From: Oscillospiraceae bacterium
GTDB taxonomy: Bacteria > Bacillota > Clostridia > Oscillospirales > Ruminococcaceae
Reading direction: 5' to 3'
Length of the DNA: 8,309 bases
Assembly (NCBI GenBank): GCA_009776345.1
Contig: WRLS01000092.1
Span: 1-8,309, forward strand
Of this stretch, positions 5,752 to 8,309 are shown in pieces. The position numbers and the translations under genes are program-made. The first letter of the stretch is position 1; every line of letters begins with the position of its first letter. The notes under the pieces are model-generated. The model was not told the DNA's origin, did no database searches, and was given only the letters and a program-made list of their open reading frames with translations.

Positions 5752-6021
5752 GGCAAAACCGAAAGCTCTATCTGCGGCGGAAACGAACGGCTGAAGGACC
5801 CGAAACACGCAACCCAAAAACCGGTCAAAGTATTGGAGCATATAATTAAAATTGCTTCAAACGAAGGCGACATAGTGTTTGACCCGTTTATGGGTGTTGG
5901 GTCAACCGGGGTTGCAGCAAAAAATTTAAACCGGAATTTTATTGGATTTGAGCTTGACCCATTATATTTTGAGGCGGCAAAAAGCAGGATTGAAATTCAT
6001 AAAGAGCCTTTATATGGATAA
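5752..6021 (+). pseudogene. DNA methyltransferase C-terminal remnant (N4/N6 class)
   Basis: Straight after the HNH stop the same frame stays open for 89 codons and encodes NERLKDPKHATQKPVKVLEH, then DIVFDPFMGVGSTGVAAKNL, then NFIGFELDPLYFEAAKSRI. This is the C-terminal part of site-specific DNA-methyltransferases that have the DPFxGxG AdoMet-binding motif (motif I) near the end and the H-x-TQKP motif (motif X) just before it. The catalytic DPPY-type motif IV and the target-recognition region, normally encoded upstream, are missing, so it cannot be a working enzyme by itself. There is no ATG or Shine-Dalgarno at its beginning; a TTG at 5833 would give only 62 residues. In the second motif HATQKP replaces the usual HPTQKP. 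It is probably the decayed modification gene of the adjacent HNH system, or an older gene interrupted by it. Confidence 0.82.
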
Positions 6022-6049
6022 CAAAAAAAGAAAGGCTGACTAACAAAGC

Positions 6050-6451
6050 ATGATTGAAATTAAGCCGAACACAAACAAACCCGACATCGCGGCGTATTGC
6101 CGCAAATGCGCAAAACCGTACAGCGAGGCGCTTTATCTCTATACCGCGGAGGACCGGGGCGAAATCCTTGCCGCCGCGCTTTTTGAGATGCAAAGCGACA
6201 GCGTGACGGCTGTTTTGTATGATTGCGGCACACCGGGGGACCATCTGCTTTTTGACGGGATACTTCGCGCCGCACTCAATTACGCGGCGGGGCAAGGGAT
6301 AGAAACCGGCGTGATCCCGGAAAGTTTCCGCCGTGACAACGCCGCATACTTCGCAAAGCTCAGCTACCCGCCCCAGCCTCGGTGGAACATCGTGAATTTT
6401 TTCGGGAAGTACAAAAGCAAAGGAGCGTCCCCATCATGCCTACAGACATAG
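6050..6451 (+). CDS. Small protein, possible degenerate GNAT-like fold
   Basis: This 133-residue protein is not confidently recognised. Strands around LYLYTAED, GEILAAALFEMQ and SVTAVLYDCG, then a long helix (DHLLFDGILRAALNYAAGQG) and the ending RRDNAAYFAKLSYPPQPRW, follow the order of a GCN5-related N-acetyltransferase. The usual acetyl-CoA pyrophosphate loop (Q/R-x-x-G-x-G/A) is not visible, so it may be a non-catalytic relative or something else. It is cytoplasmic, with no signal or membrane segment. G+C-rich codon use is back to that of the host genes. ATG 6050 has only a weak, distant aaagaaagg upstream. Its last 16 bases overlap the start of fhs, and the fhs ribosome binding site lies inside it, so the two are probably in one operon with coupled translation. 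Confidence 0.65.
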   Translation: MIEIKPNTNKPDIAAYCRKCAKPYSEALYLYTAEDRGEILAAALFEMQSDSVTAVLYDCGTPGDHLLFDGILRAALNYAAGQGIETGVIPESFRRDNAAYFAKLSYPPQPRWNIVNFFGKYKSKGASPSCLQT

Positions 6452-8103
6452 AAATCGCGCGGGGCTGTAAGCTTCAGCCCATCACCGAAATCGCGTCCCG
6501 CCTGGACATACTGCCGGAGGAGCTTGAGCAGTACGGGAGGTACAAGGCCAAGCTGTCCGAAAGCCTGTTCATTAAAACAGCAAACCGCCCCAACGGCAAA
6601 TTGATTTTAGTGACCGCCGTAAACCCAACACCCGCAGGCGAAGGCAAGACCACCACCACCGTCGGGCTGGGCATGGGGCTCAACAGGATCGGGAAGCACG
6701 CGATAATCGCGCTCAGGGAGCCTTCCCTGGGCCCTGTGTTCGGCGTAAAGGGCGGCGCGGCGGGGGGCGGCTATTCACAGGTTGTCCCCATGGAGGATAT
6801 AAACCTGCACTTCACCGGCGACCTTCACGCTGTCACCGCCGCCAATAATTTACTGTGCGCCATGCTGGACAACCATCTGCAGCAGGGCAATGCGCTTGGT
6901 ATCGACCCGCGCCGTGTCCTTTTTCCGCGCGTGATGGATATGAACGACCGCTCACTGCGCCATATAAACATAGGGCTGGGCGGCAAGATAAACGGGGTGC
7001 CGCGGGAGGACAGCTTTCAGATCACCGTGGCGAGTGAGGTTATGGCGATACTCTGCCTGGCAAAAAGCCTTACCGATTTAAAAGAGCGGCTGGGCGATAT
7101 CCTAATCGCTTATAATTACAGCGGCGGGCCTGTTTACGCGCGGGATTTTATGGCGCAGGGGGCGATGGCGGCGCTTCTGCGGGACGCGGTAAAGCCGAAC
7201 CTTGTCCAGACGCTGGAAAACACGCCCGCTCTTATGCACGGCGGCCCCTTCGCGAATATCGCGCATGGCTGCAATTCTATCCGCGCGACCGCGCTTGCGC
7301 TTAAGCTTGCCGACTACACTGTTACGGAGGCGGGCTTCGGCTCCGACCTCGGTGCGGAAAAATTCATGGATATAAAGTGCCTGTACGGCGGCTTTGCCCC
7401 CGATGCTGTCGTGCTTGTCGCCACTGCCAGGGCGCTGAAATACAACGGCGGCGCCCCAAAAACAGGGCTTTCTACCGAAAACCTGCCCGCGCTTAAAAGC
7501 GGGCTATGTAATCTCGGCGCGCACATCGAAAACCTGCAAAGCTTCGGTGTCCCCGTGGTCGTGGCAATTAACGAATTCGCGGCGGACACAAAGGCAGAAC
7601 TTGACGAGGTCGCGGGTTACTGCAAAAACCTCGGCGTGGATTTTGCCCTGTCCGGGGCCTTCGCTAAAGGCGGTGAGGGCGCAATAGATCTTGCCGCTAA
7701 AGCCGTGGCGGCGTGTGAAAAGCCGTCGTACTTTACACGCCTGTATGAGCCGTCTTTGCCTATCCGCGATAAAATCGAAACAATCGCGGCAAAAGTATAC
7801 GGCGCGGGCGCAGTGGCGTATTCACCGGCGGCGAATAAATCCATCCGTGAGATCGAAAAGCTCGGCAAAGCGAATTTGCCTATTTGCATGGCGAAAACTC
7901 AGTACAGCCTTTCCGACAGCCCCGCGCTGCTCGGCCGCCCAAAGGGCTTTACGCTAAATGTCGGGGATGTCGCCCTTCGCGCGGGCGCGGGCTTTTTGGT
8001 CGTGATGACAGGCGACGTGATGACCATGCCGGGCCTGCCGAAAACACCGTCGGCGTGCATGATGGATGTAGACGAATACGGGAATATTACGGGGTTATTT
8101 TGA
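6436..8103 (+). CDS. fhs: Formate--tetrahydrofolate ligase
   Basis: The complete 555-residue enzyme joins formate and tetrahydrofolate at the cost of ATP to give 10-formyl-THF. That step supplies C1 units for purines and formyl-Met-tRNA and is the second step of the methyl branch of the Wood-Ljungdahl pathway. The P-loop is T65-P-A-G-E-G-K-T72. Other family blocks are EPSLGPVFGVKGGAAGGGYS, NLHFTGDLHAV, GGPFANIAHGCNSI, EAGFGSDLGAEKF and VMTMPGLPKTPSA, and the chain ends in GLF as usual. ATG 6436 is preferred: aaaggag (6419-6425) lies 10 bases upstream and the N terminus MPTDIEIA matches the family, while an in-frame extension to 6382 would run through the upstream gene. Family length is about 555-560 residues. 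No other C1-pathway gene is in the window, so acetogenesis cannot be inferred. Confidence 0.97.
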   Translation: MPTDIEIARGCKLQPITEIASRLDILPEELEQYGRYKAKLSESLFIKTANRPNGKLILVTAVNPTPAGEGKTTTTVGLGMGLNRIGKHAIIALREPSLGPVFGVKGGAAGGGYSQVVPMEDINLHFTGDLHAVTAANNLLCAMLDNHLQQGNALGIDPRRVLFPRVMDMNDRSLRHINIGLGGKINGVPREDSFQITVASEVMAILCLAKSLTDLKERLGDILIAYNYSGGPVYARDFMAQGAMAALLRDAVKPNLVQTLENTPALMHGGPFANIAHGCNSIRATALALKLADYTVTEAGFGSDLGAEKFMDIKCLYGGFAPDAVVLVATARALKYNGGAPKTGLSTENLPALKSGLCNLGAHIENLQSFGVPVVVAINEFAADTKAELDEVAGYCKNLGVDFALSGAFAKGGEGAIDLAAKAVAACEKPSYFTRLYEPSLPIRDKIETIAAKVYGAGAVAYSPAANKSIREIEKLGKANLPICMAKTQYSLSDSPALLGRPKGFTLNVGDVALRAGAGFLVVMTGDVMTMPGLPKTPSACMMDVDEYGNITGLF

Positions 8104-8118
8104 CCGGCTGCATCGGTT

Positions 8119-8132
8119 AGGATTCAGGAAAC
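8119..8132 (+). repeat. Isolated double heptad (AGGATTC-AGGAAAC)
   Basis: Two 7-base units of the same AGG-type heptad as at 2731-2824 and 4044-4057 lie 15 bases after the fhs stop. All three occurrences are intergenic and near repeat hairpins or gene ends. Confidence 0.35.
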
Positions 8133-8137
8133 TGTAG

Positions 8138-8156
8138 GGGCGGCAACCTGCCGCCC
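8138..8156. repeat. GC-rich hairpin (gggcggca-acc-tgccgccc)
   Basis: A perfect 8-bp stem with a 3-base loop lies 34 bases after the fhs stop. It is strong enough to slow RNA polymerase or protect the fhs mRNA 3' end, but no T-run follows, so it is not a standard intrinsic terminator. It directly adjoins the next repeat unit and may be part of one composite repeat. Confidence 0.6.
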
Positions 8157-8162
8157 GTAATT

Positions 8163-8208
8163 CCCCTCCTTGGAGGGGTGGCTGGCGGCGCGGAGCGCCG
8201 GGGTGGTT
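8163..8208. repeat. Double-hairpin intergenic repeat unit
   Basis: The unit consists of hairpin cccctcc-tt-ggagggg (8163-8178), then tggct, then hairpin cggcgc-gga-gcgccg (8186-8200), then ggtggtt. On the opposite strand this is aaccacccc, a hairpin, gccacccctc and a second hairpin. That is the same order of conserved and variable parts as one arm of the foldback element at 2549-2608 (acaccc, hairpin, gccaccctc with its own hairpin). Confidence 0.65.
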
Positions 8209-8209
8209 C

Positions 8210-8238
8210 ATAACGCGATTTTATCTTCGGTTATTTTT
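8210..8238 (+). terminator. Weak candidate intrinsic terminator downstream of fhs
   Basis: ataac (8210-8214) and cga (8216-8218) can pair with tcg (8227-8229) and gttat (8230-8234), with one bulged G, and the stem runs into a short T-run (8234-8238). The stem is mostly A-T and the T-run is only five bases, so this is tentative. Confidence 0.22.
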
Positions 8239-8260
8239 CACCGCTCAAGCCGCGGAGGCT

Positions 8261-8305
8261 CTTCTTTGCCCGCGCAAAGAAGCAAACGCGCCGGGGAGAC
8301 CCCGG
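8261..8305. repeat. Two further hairpins at the window edge
   Basis: cttctttgc/gcaaagaag (8261-8269 with 8274-8282) is a perfect 9-bp stem with a 4-base loop, and ccgggg-aga-ccccgg (8291-8305) is a perfect 6-bp stem. They probably belong to another intergenic repeat that continues beyond the window. The + strand is open in one frame here (FFARAKKQTRRGDPGP), but I see no start or ribosome binding site and treat it as non-coding. Confidence 0.5.
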
Positions 8306-8309
8306 ACCC

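Larger units (their letters stand above)
4870..6021 (+). other. Low-GC foreign islet with restriction-modification remnants
   Basis: Base composition changes abruptly after rluB. In sample stretches I counted 18 G+C of 60 at 5161-5220 against 40 of 60 at 7141-7200 in fhs. Codon use follows: AAA, ATA, TTA and AGA dominate here, while flanking genes prefer GCG, CGC and GGC. The islet holds a small acidic protein gene, an HNH endonuclease gene and a methyltransferase C-terminal remnant. The first part of the remnant (5752-5830) is richer in G+C than the HNH gene, so the islet is itself a mosaic. I see no integrase, transposase, tRNA or clear direct repeats at the edges, and the boundaries are approximate. 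Confidence 0.6.

Noticed and set aside
6382..6435. N-terminal extension of formate-tetrahydrofolate ligase upstream of ATG 6436
   Set aside because: The added residues are out-of-frame reading of the upstream small gene and do not resemble the family N terminus, which matches from MPTDIEIA.
8242..8309. Open frame reading PLKPRRLFFARAKKQTRRGD on the + strand at the window end
   Set aside because: There is no start codon with a ribosome binding site, and the DNA is composed of hairpin repeats; it looks like spurious translation of a repeat.

Overview
The window looks like a chromosomal segment of a spore-forming, fairly GC-rich member of the Clostridia, probably Oscillospiraceae/Ruminococcaceae-like. 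This rests on gene content (scpA/scpB, a DUF2953 membrane protein, the sporulation protein GerW/YtfJ, a Dac-type D,D-carboxypeptidase, an RluB-type pseudouridine synthase, formate-tetrahydrofolate ligase), purine-rich ribosome binding sites, and hairpin-rich intergenic repeats typical of that group. All genes are on the + strand. The taxonomic placement is inference.

Layout. Positions 1-2536 are a tight run: the 3' end of scpA, a PHP-domain phosphoesterase gene placed between scpA and scpB, scpB, a DUF2953 gene with a TTG start, and gerW, which overlaps the DUF2953 gene by 26 bases. A gene-free gap of about 365 bases (2537-2902) follows. It is filled by two separate repeat structures: a 174-bp foldback element made of nested hairpins, and an imperfect palindrome built of 7-base tandem units. 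Positions 2903-4856 hold an exported D-alanyl-D-alanine carboxypeptidase and rluB.

Positions ~4870-6021 form a compositionally foreign islet. It carries a small very acidic protein gene, an overlapping HNH endonuclease gene with an N-terminal winged-helix-like domain, and, in frame right after the HNH stop codon, the C-terminal remnant of a DNA methyltransferase. It reads as a decayed or rearranged restriction-modification locus inserted between housekeeping genes. From 6050 the host-like composition returns with a small possibly GNAT-like protein gene that overlaps the start of a complete fhs gene. The last 200 bases are again intergenic, with a series of hairpin repeats, one of which shares its architecture with the foldback element at 2549-2722.

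How the genes work together: ScpA and ScpB are the non-SMC subunits of the bacterial condensin. DUF2953, GerW and the carboxypeptidase point to envelope and spore functions, and RluB acts on 23S rRNA; this grouping is a familiar Firmicutes neighbourhood. Fhs feeds one-carbon units into tetrahydrofolate metabolism. The most interesting parts are the HNH/acidic-protein/methyltransferase-remnant islet and the intergenic repeats. I did not find a complete, clearly novel defence system.
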